Assembly (NCBI GenBank): GCA_038501625.1 | Contig: JAZAYU010000009.1 | Coordinates: 12,018,396 to 12,082,395 of the forward strand | Direction of reading: 5' to 3' | Source: Corbicula japonica | Taxonomy: Eukaryota > Mollusca > Bivalvia > Venerida > Cyrenidae | DNA: 64,000 bases | Shown: positions 1 to 12,800 of the stretch, piece after piece | Position numbering within the stretch: the first letter of the stretch is position 1 | Layout of the letters: every line of letters begins with the position of its first letter | Notes under the pieces: model-generated | Seen by the model: the letters and a program-made list of their open reading frames with translations, nothing else | Database searches by the model: none | What the model was told of the DNA's origin: nothing | Position numbers and translations under genes: made by a program

Positions 1-747
1 ACTATGTATAGTGGATACTATTGATGATGAAATCCGATTGATGTCATGTTTATTTACTACAATGTATTTAAATGATGAAACTGTGACGTGGCCCATCTAA
101 TATTTATACTTCACTGACCTGTTTACAAACTTGAAATTAAGTGTTTTGTTTGAACAACAGGACTTCATTATCAACACATTGTCAAAGTCTGTAGTATTAA
201 AATACAAATTATCTGTTGGAATATTTAAATTCAGGGATATATGATAATTAAGAATAAAACTAACAAATCAATTTTATATGTGCATGAGGTTTTAAAATTG
301 ATTTCAGATTTATTTTAAGCTCAATTGACTTATTATGAAAACTGCCTTTAGTAGAAGAGGGGAAATAGCCACTTAACTTTTGTAATACGTCTTACGTTAC
401 ATAATTAGCAGCTACTTTCAGTGTTACAAGACTGTACAAATTTCTTCCTGTCACATGTACTTTAAATAAACTGTTCTTGAAATGAACACAGTCTTATTTA
501 TAACTGGAGTATTGAAATGTTTATTTTACCCAAGTAGTAAATTGTGGAAGTAATTTACCTGTAAAACGTGTCTTCAGTTTACCTGTACTAATTGTACCAT
601 TAACTGTGCTATTCATAGATTTTATGAAAACATGTGTCTTGGTTATATAGTAGGATCACTACAGAGCGATTAATTAAAACTATTTGACCATAACTATGTG
701 TAATTTGTGGACAGGATAGTCAATCAATAGTGTGTGTAAATTGTGAA
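1..747. other. Non-coding upstream stretch
   Basis: AT-rich DNA with no coding signal. It may be the ACSL promoter region, or an intron if further 5' exons lie outside the window. No known repeat was recognised here. Confidence 0.4.
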
Positions 748-790
748 CAACTATAAAAACAGGTGTGTACAACTATAAAAACAGGTGTGT
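748..790 (+). promoter_or_regulatory. Tandemly duplicated TATA-box segment upstream of ACSL exon 1
   Basis: A 22 bp block containing TATAAAA occurs twice head to tail, with TATAAAA at 752-758 and 774-780. Start sites about 30 bp downstream would fall near 782 and 804, just before the ATG at 823, giving a very short 5' UTR. The duplication is seen directly; promoter function is inferred from position. Confidence 0.5.
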
Positions 791-822
791 TAACTTAAGA
801 AAGTTTCATTAAGTGTGCAACA

Positions 823-894
823 ATGGGAGGATCTACCAGCAAGTTTAATCCTAACACTGAGGACTTTCTGGATAACCAGGCACTTGATGTGAAG
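823..894 (+). CDS. ACSL: ACSL exon 1 (start codon)
   Basis: Encodes residues 1-24, beginning MGGSTSK, and ends in phase 0 at a GTAAAT donor. Gly2, Ser6 and Lys7 fit an N-myristoylation consensus. It replaces the transmembrane anchor found at this position in vertebrate ACSL1/5/6. Confidence 0.8.
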
Positions 895-3800
895 GTAAAT
901 ACATGTTATAAACATAATATGACGATTAGTAAGCATTGAACACTCTGCCATGTGACTGCAATAACTTATACATGGAATTTCAATTGTTATATTAATAGCT
1001 GCATTAAAATTTAATTTGATTTCTAATTAAACATACATGTAAATGTAATAACAATTTGATTTGTCACCTTAGTGCAGTAATGGTATAACTCCTTATTTCA
1101 ATGGTACTTATACTGTTTCTGCACTAAGGTAACATTGTGGGTTTTTCTGAAATATTTTATTTATTTTGAAATTTCCTGCTGTGCATTCTTTCCTATAATA
1201 TGTCTATCAAATACTTTTTGTTGTATGCATGTTCCTGGTCTACATGACTATACATTTTACAATGTGTGTGATTTATCAATCAGGAAGATAGCTTCCAGTG
1301 TTTGCTTGATGTATTGAATAAGGACACCATATAAGAATATTTTCCCTTGAGGGATTCAAACAAATAATCTCCATTCAGAAATCAAGTACAACATTTCGAC
1401 CACCCTCTGTTCCAGAGTAACAAGTTCTGAGGAAATCAGGGCTGGAGGTTATAAAACTGAGCATGGAAACCAGTCTCAAATCTCAAGCATCTGATTGGCT
1501 GAAATGGCGACTGGTCGCCATTTCAGCCTATCAGGTGCTTGAGATTTGAGACTGGTTTCCATGCTCAGTTTTATAACCTTGGCACAAGAGCTTCAGACTC
1601 CCTGGGAGTAAGAGAGCATGAGACTCCCTTGCGGAGAGGAGTGGAGCTATGGGTGGAGGGAGGGTAGGGTCCCAAGGGAATAAGCCTTATTTCCCCCCAA
1701 AGTGATCTTATTTTCCCCAAAGTGTTGGGCAGAAGCATTGAAGTCTTGAAGCATTGGCTACTACCTGCATCAAGCTTGACCATGCTGTCTGTATGAGACC
1801 TGAACGGTTCATGGTTGAGTCCCACATTGATGAGATTGTATTCACAGAGTGGGTACAGGTTTGATTCTTACAAGGAAGCAGTGATTCAGTAGACCAAACT
1901 AGTCAACTACTTACTTTGACAATTCTTGTTACTGCTGACTGTAAAGGGAATTGGAGGTTGCTGGTTTGAGTCTCACATGGGCAGATTCTATTCCCCAGTT
2001 TTACAAGAGAGGAGTACAGGTTTCACACTTGTAATAAAGCAATGATTTGCAAGACTAAATAATAGTAAATTGTCAACTACTTCCTGCAACAACCCATGTT
2101 ACTGCTGTCTTGACAAGAATTGGAGGTTGCTGATTTGAGTCACACATAGACAGAATCCCACATTAGATAGTGAATACAGGTTTGACACTAGCAAGGAAGC
2201 ATGAATCATATATACTATTATTGTCAACTACTTCGTGCAACAACCCTCGTTCCTGCTGTCTTGGAATATGCTGGTTCAAGTCCCACATGGACAGAATCCC
2301 ACAAGATAGTAAAACAGATTTGACACTTTCAATGAATCAATTATTCATAGCAGGAAGAAACTTGCAATGACTATTTAAAGGAACTATAGCCAGAGTCTGT
2401 ATTGATATAGATTTTCTGTTTATATCCTTGGTATGGCTTGAGATTATTAAAAAAAATTGTAGAAAAAATGGAAAACTACTACAAATTTATTCATATGCCA
2501 ATGGTCCTAATTTTGGGCAGATTAATCCAAAAATATAAAACATAACAAAAATAATGAACTTTTGGTAAACATGAATTATTAAGAGATTTGAAAACCACAA
2601 AGTTAAGTATCCACGTAAATCCTGTTTTACTGATTACCACTAACATTTCATGTTCACAAACTTATATGCATCACACTATCATGATTAACCTCATGTTGGA
2701 CCTCTCAGTTCACCACTCCCAATTATTTTATTGATAATCATCATTTCATAAGTTAAATTTTGTTATTGGTCAAACTTTAATTTTCTGTTTTCATGATTAT
2801 AAGCCATGTTATTTGTATATCAAGTGTCTTTACAAAAATGTTGTGCTTCAATTTTGTAAACCTAGAAAATCTGCACTTGAAAATTTAATTTGAAGTGAAC
2901 AGTTCTGAACTTTTATTTTGGTTTCATTTGTATAATGTGTATTTGAATATATTTTATTATTATTTACATCTGACTTAACACTAAACGTCTTTTTATTACA
3001 TTTTTTTTCATAGTTAGATGCGCTTGAATTTTCTTGAGGGGCATTATAACCCACATAATAGAGGAACACAGGGAAGATTGGGCAAACTCTTTAAATGAAT
3101 GAAATGATACTCTTATTTAGTTAACTGTTATTATTATTCTTTATAATTTTATTATAATTATTATTATTATTATTATTATTATTAGTCATATTAACAGTAT
3201 AATTTTCTGGCCATTAATATGATAAGCATTATCAAATGTTGATCGCCGCCTTGTCCTAAATCTGGACTTAGTTCTGAAAAGTACTTTTTTGAAAAGTACA
3301 AAAACAACTCATGATCTTCGTACGTAGTAGAGCACTTGAAAGTTTAGGACAACTTCCACTTGGAGTACTTATATCCAGTTTGTGTCTTGGCAGTACAGCA
3401 GAAAATTTGAGACTATTACACCAGCAATAGTTCGATAGTTAGAATCTCACATATTAAGATTGTTATTGTCATAATTGTGCTTATAAACCTGCCATGATGA
3501 CCAGTGTAGACCCAAATCAGCCTGAAACCATCGATTTTGATGTGTGTCTACACAGATTGCTGTTAGTTTACAAAATGCCTGTTACAGTATATCAATGAAC
3601 AGATCAGAATATTTTCTATTAATGTTGTGTCTTAAATAAGGTCTTCAGTCAGTGACCTAATTTCATAGTACTGACTACATACAAAATAACTGTTTAATTA
3701 ATCATTCATGTTATGTTTTATATTGGCAAAAACAAATATTATAGCCTTGATAAGTACTTTATGTCATATATAACAAAATTGGATGTCAGGCATTAATTAA

Positions 3801-6800
3801 CATTAAATGACTCAGATTCACATGACATTTGTTAGGATAAAGTGTAAAACTTGCACAGTATTGAGTATTCTTAATACCTTGGCTGAGGTTTGAGTCCAGA
3901 AAACCTGGCAACAAGATTGTAGAACTGAGATTGGAAACCAGTCTCAAATCTGAAGCATCCATCAGATGCTTGGGATTTGAGACTGGTTTCCATTCTCAGT
4001 TTTATGATTCCCAGTGCCAGAGAACTGCAAAGAGGGGGACATGGGAAAACCAGACCCCAATTTCTCTGAACTTAGCCATGGGACTTATGTTTTACAACTT
4101 TTGTCATATAAAGTTGAAAACATAACATTAATTCCCCTGGTAACCCCAGAATCTCTTGCAGTTAATTACCTAACAGAGTTTTAGTTTTGGGCTCCATGTA
4201 ACAGTGCGTAATAATTATGCTTTAGACAAAGGTTGTTGCACATAATTATAAACTGTTTATGATTATGTACATTATCTTGGTCCAGATGTTCTAGCAAAAT
4301 TTATATATAATAATTATAACCTTGGCAGAAAAGAATATAGGCCTCAGATTTTGTTTTGAAACAATTTCATATAATTGTATGTTTTTCTTTTCAGGGACTA
4401 AACTATCTTTAAATTAAAGTGCTTTTTATGCTGTCAGTATCAAAACCCTATCTAATGGATTATATTACTTAAGTAATGTTCAGTTTTCCATGTACTTTTT
4501 GCTTATGATACCATCATAAGGTGGCTATAAGGTCTCAGATGTCAAATTTATTGAGACTGTAAAAATGTTACTGATATGTTGTTAAAAATGTTTTTTGTCA
4601 ATACAGGCCATTAATTCTGAATACTCCATCACAGATTCTACCTGGGCCCAACATCATAAAAAAAAACTTGAGATCAGTTTCAAATCTCAGTGAACAGTGT
4701 AGATCCTGTTCAGAAGGTGCAGATCTTTTCTACACTGTTCGCGCAATGCCATAATTTCATTATCCTCAATAGCTATTCCATTTTTAAGACATTACTTAGA
4801 AAATTATTATTTGGAACTTTGATCAATAAAAAATATTTCAAGCATTCCATCAGGGTGAACAGAAAATAGTTTTTTACTTTGGCCATAAAAATCCATCAAT
4901 GTTGGGTTTTTATTGACGTTAACCATTACCATTAAAAGTTAGCTAAACTTGCATCACTGCTCAGATATTGGTTGAGTAGATCTAGAACATAATTATATTT
5001 AACAAACATTCCCAAACTTTAGACATTGATATGCTCCAAACTAGTGATTACCAGTATTAACTTCAAAGTACTAAAGATTAAGTATGATCTACACTGTTTG
5101 CTTTTTGTCAGAAATAACATAATGAATAAAAAAGCAAATCCTGATCATTCAGCATGAATGTGCCATCTGATCTGGATCTGCACTGGTAACACATGCAAAA
5201 AAACTAAGTATATAATTTATGCAGCAAACCATAAAGATCTTAAAAAAGCCACACTTTGAATCTTTGAGTTTGCCAACTTCTCCATCTTTGCCAGCTTAGA
5301 CTAAGATAGTTTGCCAAATTCTCCATCTTTCCCAGCTTAGACTAAGATAGTTTGCCAAATCCTCCATCTTTCCCAGCTTAGACTAAGATAGTTTGCCAAA
5401 TTCTCCATCTTTCCCAGCTTAGACTAAGATAGTTAGCCAAATTCTCCATCTTTCCCAGCTTAGACTAAGATGGTGTCAAATAAATCTGCAAACACTCAGG
5501 ACCCCTATTTCAACAAATATTTGATATTCTTTTTTATGGTTTTGGTCATTTGAGCTGAAAGAAATCAATACTTTATAACTCCTGCTATTATATTGTATTA
5601 TTATGTTAATGGAAATGTAAGCTGTACTGAACAATTTTATTGATATCAAATTTCCTGAAAAATCCATAAAGTTTTGACCCCATAAAATTTCATGATTTCA
5701 CAGTTTACAGTTACATATACACTGACAGTAAATGTGATTACAAATATTTCATTTATTTTAATTTCAGGATGAGAAAGAAGCAAAGATTGGTCGTCAGGCA
5801 GAAGGTGGCAAGCCAGTGGCATATGATGACGAGAACTGTAGAACATTGTTTGAGGCTTTCAATAGAGGAGCAAGATTATCAAGTAAACACATTTCAAAAT
5901 AAACTGTTAACCCTTTACTTAATAGATACTCTTGTGGCATAGGTGAACAGTGTTGATCAAGTGCTGTCTGATCAGAATCAACACTGCTTTTTATTCATTA
6001 GGTTATTTCTGACCAAGATATGAAGTGTAGATCCTGATCGGATGGCATGAATATGCTGGCGGAAATGGATCTGCACTGTTTGGATGTCGGATAGAACCTT
6101 TATATATGAGTTAACAAGACTTTCTAGGCCCAAGATCATATAACTAATCTGAAATCTCATACAACTTAATGGCTGAAATCTTTCAGAATGACCAGTTAGA
6201 AGCTATAGTTTAACTCTTTCCTCAGTATATACACAATTTTATTCATGTGCGACCAGTGTAGATCAAGATCAGCCGGCGCATCCGTGCTATCTGATCAGGA
6301 TCTGTACTGGTAGCATTTTGGTCAGACATAATGTTACGAATGAAAAAAAGCAAACAGTGCAGATCCTGATCAGATGGCACAGATGTGCTGGCTGATCTGG
6401 ATCTACACTGTTCGCCCTCACAATAAAGGTGTGTCTATGGAGGAAAGGATTAACATAAGTGCTAAGCACAGCATTTGTCACATTCAGTATCTGTTAAATC
6501 CAGATTAACCTCCACATCAGTCTAAGTCTACATTGTTTGCTAATGAGAAATTCTTTAAACCTCTATGAATGGACCCACAAGAGTCCAATACATTAAATTA
6601 GCAGGGTAAGTGTTAAAACAGGTGTGCAGTTAAAGCATCTATGTATTGTTATTAACCCTGTCAAATTTTTTTGGAGCCATAAAATTTGTGGGCTTTAGTT
6701 AATCAGGGGTTGAATCCAACAGAAAGCACAGTAGGGAACCTGAGTCAGTAATAGGGTAACTAGTTCATGCAAAATCAGTGCACTAATTTTGTTGATTTCA

Positions 6801-9800
6801 CATAGCGATTGAGACATAACTTTAAAATTCTCAAGAAATGTAGTATTGTAATTTAAAAAAATTGAAAACAACAAAAATTAAACAATCTTGATACTGAAAC
6901 TTTACCAAAATCTGCCCACAAATACAAATTAGCCATGTCTTGTGAAAATGTTTCTGTAAAATACTGTCATAAAGATGAGCTGACAACATTGTTTTTTGTC
7001 AGTTTTGTGGAAATGTTTTTAACGTAGTCGACAATTGCAGCATAATCACCTAATATCTAAAGGATAAGTATTCATATTTTTCTAAAATTAGCTAAAACTA
7101 AAGTGTCAGAAATTATAACCACATTCACAGTATCTTCTTTTGCATGAAGATGATTAATGTAGGATATATTGCAGGGTAGTTAGTTGGATAAGGTGATTGT
7201 TTGAATTTCTTAGAAAAGCCTTCTCCCTTTATTTCTTATGTTGTAGTGGCCAGTCCACAGAATTTGTAGATGGTTTGTTTCGTGCAATTTTGATACTTAA
7301 AGGGGCCATCTTTGATTTGGTAATTTTCTTGTTCATTGAATTAGAACATGAAATGATGACTGTAGATGGCCGTTAAATCTATTCTTGACATTTGTTGTGT
7401 ATACTATGCTGTTTATTAAGAACTATTGCTTTATGTAATTAACTTTCACAGATAATCTAAATTACAGAGACATATTAAAAATTTTATTTTACTTATTTCT
7501 AAATAAAAAATTCAAAGAAATGGAAAAATTACACCCACCATATTTGAAAATGAGAAGCTCATCTCCTTGCTTTTGACATTTATTGCATTATGTATCATAA
7601 ATTCTATGATTGAATGACATGCATCAAAATAGAAAGCAATCAAACAGCTTTAAATGCATGAAGAGGACTTAAAACAACAAAAAGTGGTCTTAGTGACAGT
7701 TATAAGCACACAAAATTTTAATGACCAAAATCTGTTGTTTTTTTTTCAGCAACATATTTTGAAGTTTTTAGCAGCAAAAATACCTTTGCATAGACATTAA
7801 TTTTGTCTTCAGTAGTTGATTAAGTACAAGTCTTGTACTTTTAATTTGAGTACTGAGCCCTGTAGAGTACTTGAAAAATAGTACTTGAGTAAGGACGAGA
7901 ACAAGTTATAGTACAAGTAGCGCAAACCTGATACAAAAGTTTATAGTATCCAAATAATAATTTTTAAAAGAATTATGCATACCCTAAAAATAATTTAAAA
8001 ACTGTTTTGCTACTAAGCCCTGCTTTCATTTGGTACGGACAGATAATGTTGTACCATTTTCTCAGCGAATATTGCTGCAGTGTGCAGGTGATGCAAGTTT
8101 GGAAGAAAGGAAACAATCCAAGAAAATGTTGATATAATGCATTCCCAGATTATTTTAAGATTTCTAAGAAATAGCTTATAGGATGTTTATTGTGTAACAT
8201 GACATATTTAATTTCTCAGAAATTATGCTGTTTATATTATACCAAAAAGATCTCACTGAACAATGTAATGTTATGATACTGGGTATTTTGTTTATCCCGG
8301 TAATGCACTATCATAACAATTGTCATTCATTCTCATAACAGCTAACTTGCAGAGGTGTGGCTTATTTTATAACTCTCTACTCAATGGATATTTCTTTTAT
8401 CACACGGGTGACTAGTTTAGATCCAGATCAGTTGGCACACCCATTCCTTTGGATCTGGATCTACACTTTAATCCTCTTGGTCAGAAATATCTTAAAGTTA
8501 TCTGTGTTGATCCTGATCAGACAGCACAAATATGCCATCAGTACAAATAAAAAGGGTAAGGGGTAGTATTATTTTTGTTGATCACGCATCTAGCAGTTTT
8601 AATGATTCTAGGTTCACTTAGGTTTTCTATGACTGTTCCTTTTTATGATATTGACAAAGTGTGCCAATATTTTGCCACCCTGACCACAATTGCCAGACAT
8701 CCAACCATAGCAATGTGCAGATAGCAAACACCATTAAACTATGCCACAGACTATTGACACCAATCAAAGATAATTTCAGGGAATAATAATTTCAGAAACT
8801 GCATTACAGAGATAATTATACTGCTTCTATTCAATTGCTATCAGATGCTTTTGAACAGTGTTCAAGATTGCTAGGTGATTATTTCATTGTAAAAAGGTTT
8901 ACAAAAGTTGTCTGGATTCTTCATTGTATAATACAGGAAAGAACTGTGAAGTTTGTTCATTAATACCCTTTACTCCATAGGATATGTTTGTTATCTATTT
9001 TCAAACTGTAGATCCAGATCAACTTGTACATCTGTGACATCTGATCAGGATCTACACATTTTGATTCATCAGGTTATTAACACTGTAAGCTCAATAATAA
9101 TAAAAAGTCATAATATGTGTTATATTTCTCAAGAATATTGTTGTGAAGGTTTACATTTGAAAATGCTATTTATTCTCGGGATTTCTGGAGTTAATAAATA
9201 ATAAGTATATATATACCTTTCAGATAATGGCAGATGTTTGGGATGGAAGCCTGCACCAGATCAGCCATTTACCTGGATCTCATATAATGATGTAAGTTAG
9301 CATACTGTTTGATATTCAGCTTTATGTATAATACATCAGTTCTTTTTGATAGACTTTTTTTTAACACTATATCTGCTGAATTAATGTAATGAACTCGTCT
9401 TTTCAGTATAATATAGTCCATTGGTTATTTAAAGGGTTATTTAAAACCAAAATTTGTTAATTCAATTTATTAACTAAATCAGATTGCAAAGGCGCACAGT
9501 CTGATTGCAAATGTTATAGATGCTGTTCTTAGCACTTAGATAAGGTTAAATATTGTTGGTGGTTGCAGGCATCGTGTATTTGTGTTTTCATGGAATCAAT
9601 TTTTAGCTCACCTGAGCTGGCTCAGGGTGAGCTATTAGGATCGATGAATGTCCGTCGTCCGTCCACACTTAGTTCGTTAACACTCTAGCGGTCACATTTT
9701 TGCTCCGATTGTCATGAAACTTGGTCAGGATGTTTGTCCCAATGATTTTTTGGACCAGTTCGAATATGGGTCATCTGGGTCCAAAAACTAGGTCACTGTT

Positions 9801-12800
9801 ACTAAAAATAGAATTTTCTTGTTAACACTCTAGCTGTCACATTTTTGCTCCGATTGTCATGAAACTTGGTCAGGATGTTTGTCCCAATGATTTCTCTGAC
9901 GAGTTCGAATATGGGTCATGTGGGTCCAAAAACTAGGTCACTGTTACTCAAAATAGAATTTTCTTGTTAACACTCTAGCGGTCACATTTTTGCTCCGATT
10001 GTCATGAAACTTGGTCAAGATGATTGTCCCAATGATTTCTCGAACGAGTTTGAATATGGGTCATCTGGGTCCAAAAACTAGGTCACTGTTACTAAAAATA
10101 GAATTTTCTTGTTAACACTCTAGCTGTCACATTTTTGCTCCGATTGTCATGAAACTTGGACAGGATTTTTGTCCCAATGATTTCTTGGACCAGTTCAAAT
10201 ATGGGTCATCTGGGTCCAAAAACTAGGTCACTGTTACTTAAAATAGAATTTTCTTGTTAACACTCTAGCGGTCACATTTTTGCTCCGATTGTCATGAAAC
10301 TTGGTCAGGATGTTTGTCCCAATGATTTCTCGGACGAGTTCGAATATGGGTCATGTGGGTCCAAAAACTAGGTCACTGTTTCTAAAAATAGAATTTTCTT
10401 GTTAACACTCTAGCGGTCACATTTTTGCTCTGATTGTCATGAAACTTGGAACTTGGTCAGGATGTTTGTCCCAATGATTGCTCTGACGAGTTCGAATATG
10501 GGTCATGTGGGTCCAAAAACTAGGTCACTGTTACTAAAAATAGAATTTTCTTGTTAACACTCTAGCGGTCACATTTTTGCTCCGATTGTCATGAAACTTG
10601 GTCAGGATGTTTGTCCAAATGATTTCTTGGATGAGTTCGAATATGGGTCATCTGGGTCCAAAAACTAGGTCACTGTTACTAAAAATAGAATTTTCTTGTT
10701 AACACTCTAGCGGTCACATTTTTGCTCCGATTGTCATGAAACTTGGTCAGGATGTTTGAGCCAATGATTTCTTGGACGAGTTCGAATATGGGTCATGTGG
10801 GTCCAAAAACTAGGTCACTGTTACTAAAAATAGAATTTTCTTGTTAACACTCTAGCGGTCACATTTTTGCTCCGATTGTCATGAAACTTGGACAGGATTT
10901 TTGTCCCAATGATTTCTAGGACGAGTTCGGATATGGGTCATCTGGGTCCAAAAACTAGGTCACTGTTACTAAAAAAAGAATTTTCTTGTTAACACTCTAG
11001 CGGTCACATTTTTGCTCCGATTGTCATGAAACTTGGTCAGGATGTTTGTCCCAATGATTTCTAGGACGAGTTTGAATATGGGTCATCTGGGTCTAGGTCA
11101 CTGTTACTTAAAATAACTTTGTTGTACTCAGGTGAGCGATAAAGGGCCATCATGGCCCTCTTGTTTCTTGTATTGGGCACAAGGAAAAAGGACTTAAGAC
11201 ACTCTTTTGATTCGTAAATTTAAAGAGACATTTAGAAAGGATTTCAAATATAGTTTTGTACAAAATTTTGATGGCAAAGATGGTGGAAATGCAGCCTGTT
11301 TTTGTTTTAACATTTGGTTACCTCATTGTCGAATATTGGTTATAATAGGTAACATACATTGCAGGTTAGATAGCTACTCTCATGTCATATATACAATAAT
11401 TAAATTGCCATTTATGGTCATTTGACATAAATTTGCTTCTCTAGGTTTTGACCCGAGCCAGTAAAACTGGTGCTGGTTTGATTGCATTGGGTCAGGCAGC
11501 AAATAATTCTACACACATTGGAGTCTACTCACAGAATAGAGCCGAGGTAAGTCCCATTTGTATCGATGTAGATAAATCTCGTTATTATCCACAGTTACCC
11601 ATAGGAATACCAGAAATGTCTCCATATACTACAGGTTATTTCCCCTAGCTAGCTCAGGTGTCAAAGCTTTAAGATACAGATTCCAGTTCATATTATGCAG
11701 CGTTTTCTTTTGATGTGTTTGAAGCAAGAAGCAATACATCTTTTGTTATAATTTAAAAATGTTTTTCTCTTATGTTATGTAGTGATCAGTTTAGTGCAAA
11801 ACGCTAATCTTTGCAGATTTAAATCTAGGTTTAATATTTACCGCACTTAACTCATATGGAAAAACAGGTTGTAAAACACTTCACTGCAGTCATACAAATT
11901 GGTAAATTAAGCAGATTTTAATTCTTCAAAAACATGTAAAGCACCTTGACAACCAATATCTTTTCTGCAGTTTCCTTTATGTATCTGAAATGTCATTTTA
12001 TTTCTTTGGAATAAATAACTAATTATCATATTTGTTGTTGGTGTTACTTTGATTATGAACACCATTCAGAAGATTAGCACACTTAGTTTTGTGAAACTCA
12101 GAGGGCTAGTAGCTCATGTTGAACTTTGACAGATACTTTTGCCACACATTTAATTTGAACTTACAGATAAGAAAAAGCTGAAAAGATAATCATTTGAGAT
12201 AAATTGCTTAAATTTACAAATCCGTTTTTTTTTATTTCAAATAAAAACAAATCCCTGAATCAGTATAGATTAAAGCTTTATAGATTAAAGCTTTAAATAA
12301 AAAATTAATTTTAATTTGTTCATTGAGGGTAATAAAATCTTTTTGTAGTTTAACCTTTTCCTCGATATACACACCTTTATGGCATATATGAACAGTGTAG
12401 ATCCAGGTCAGCCAGCACATCCATGCCATCTAATCAGGATCTGCATTGTCTGCTATTTATTAGGTTATTTTTTACCAAATATTGACCAGTGCAGATCCTG
12501 ATTAGATGGCACAGATGTGCTGGCTGATCTGGATTTACACTGGTCGCACGTGTGTAAAAATGCGTATATATGGAGGAAAGGGTTAACCCTTCACATTTAC
12601 TATAACATTGACCGAAGTTTGAATGACAACAAGCTTTTTCAGAGCAAGGAGTGGCAAAACATCACAAGTCAGAACATTGTCCAAAAGTCCAGTAGTCTAT
12701 GAGATGCATAATTCATGTCCCAAGCAAATGTTTGTCAAGAAAGAGCTTCTTTTTTTTTTTAAAAGCAAGATGAAAGTTAAATTTGTTGTTTTTACCTTAA

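Noticed and set aside
8357..8566. Frame with LDPDQ/ILIRQ phrases, also at 6287, 45108, 52602, 52770 and 61136
   Set aside because: Recurrent translations of the family T MITE, not protein families.
9681..11110. Possible CRISPR-like array
   Set aside because: Units are directly adjacent 145 bp repeats with no unique spacers, in eukaryotic DNA.
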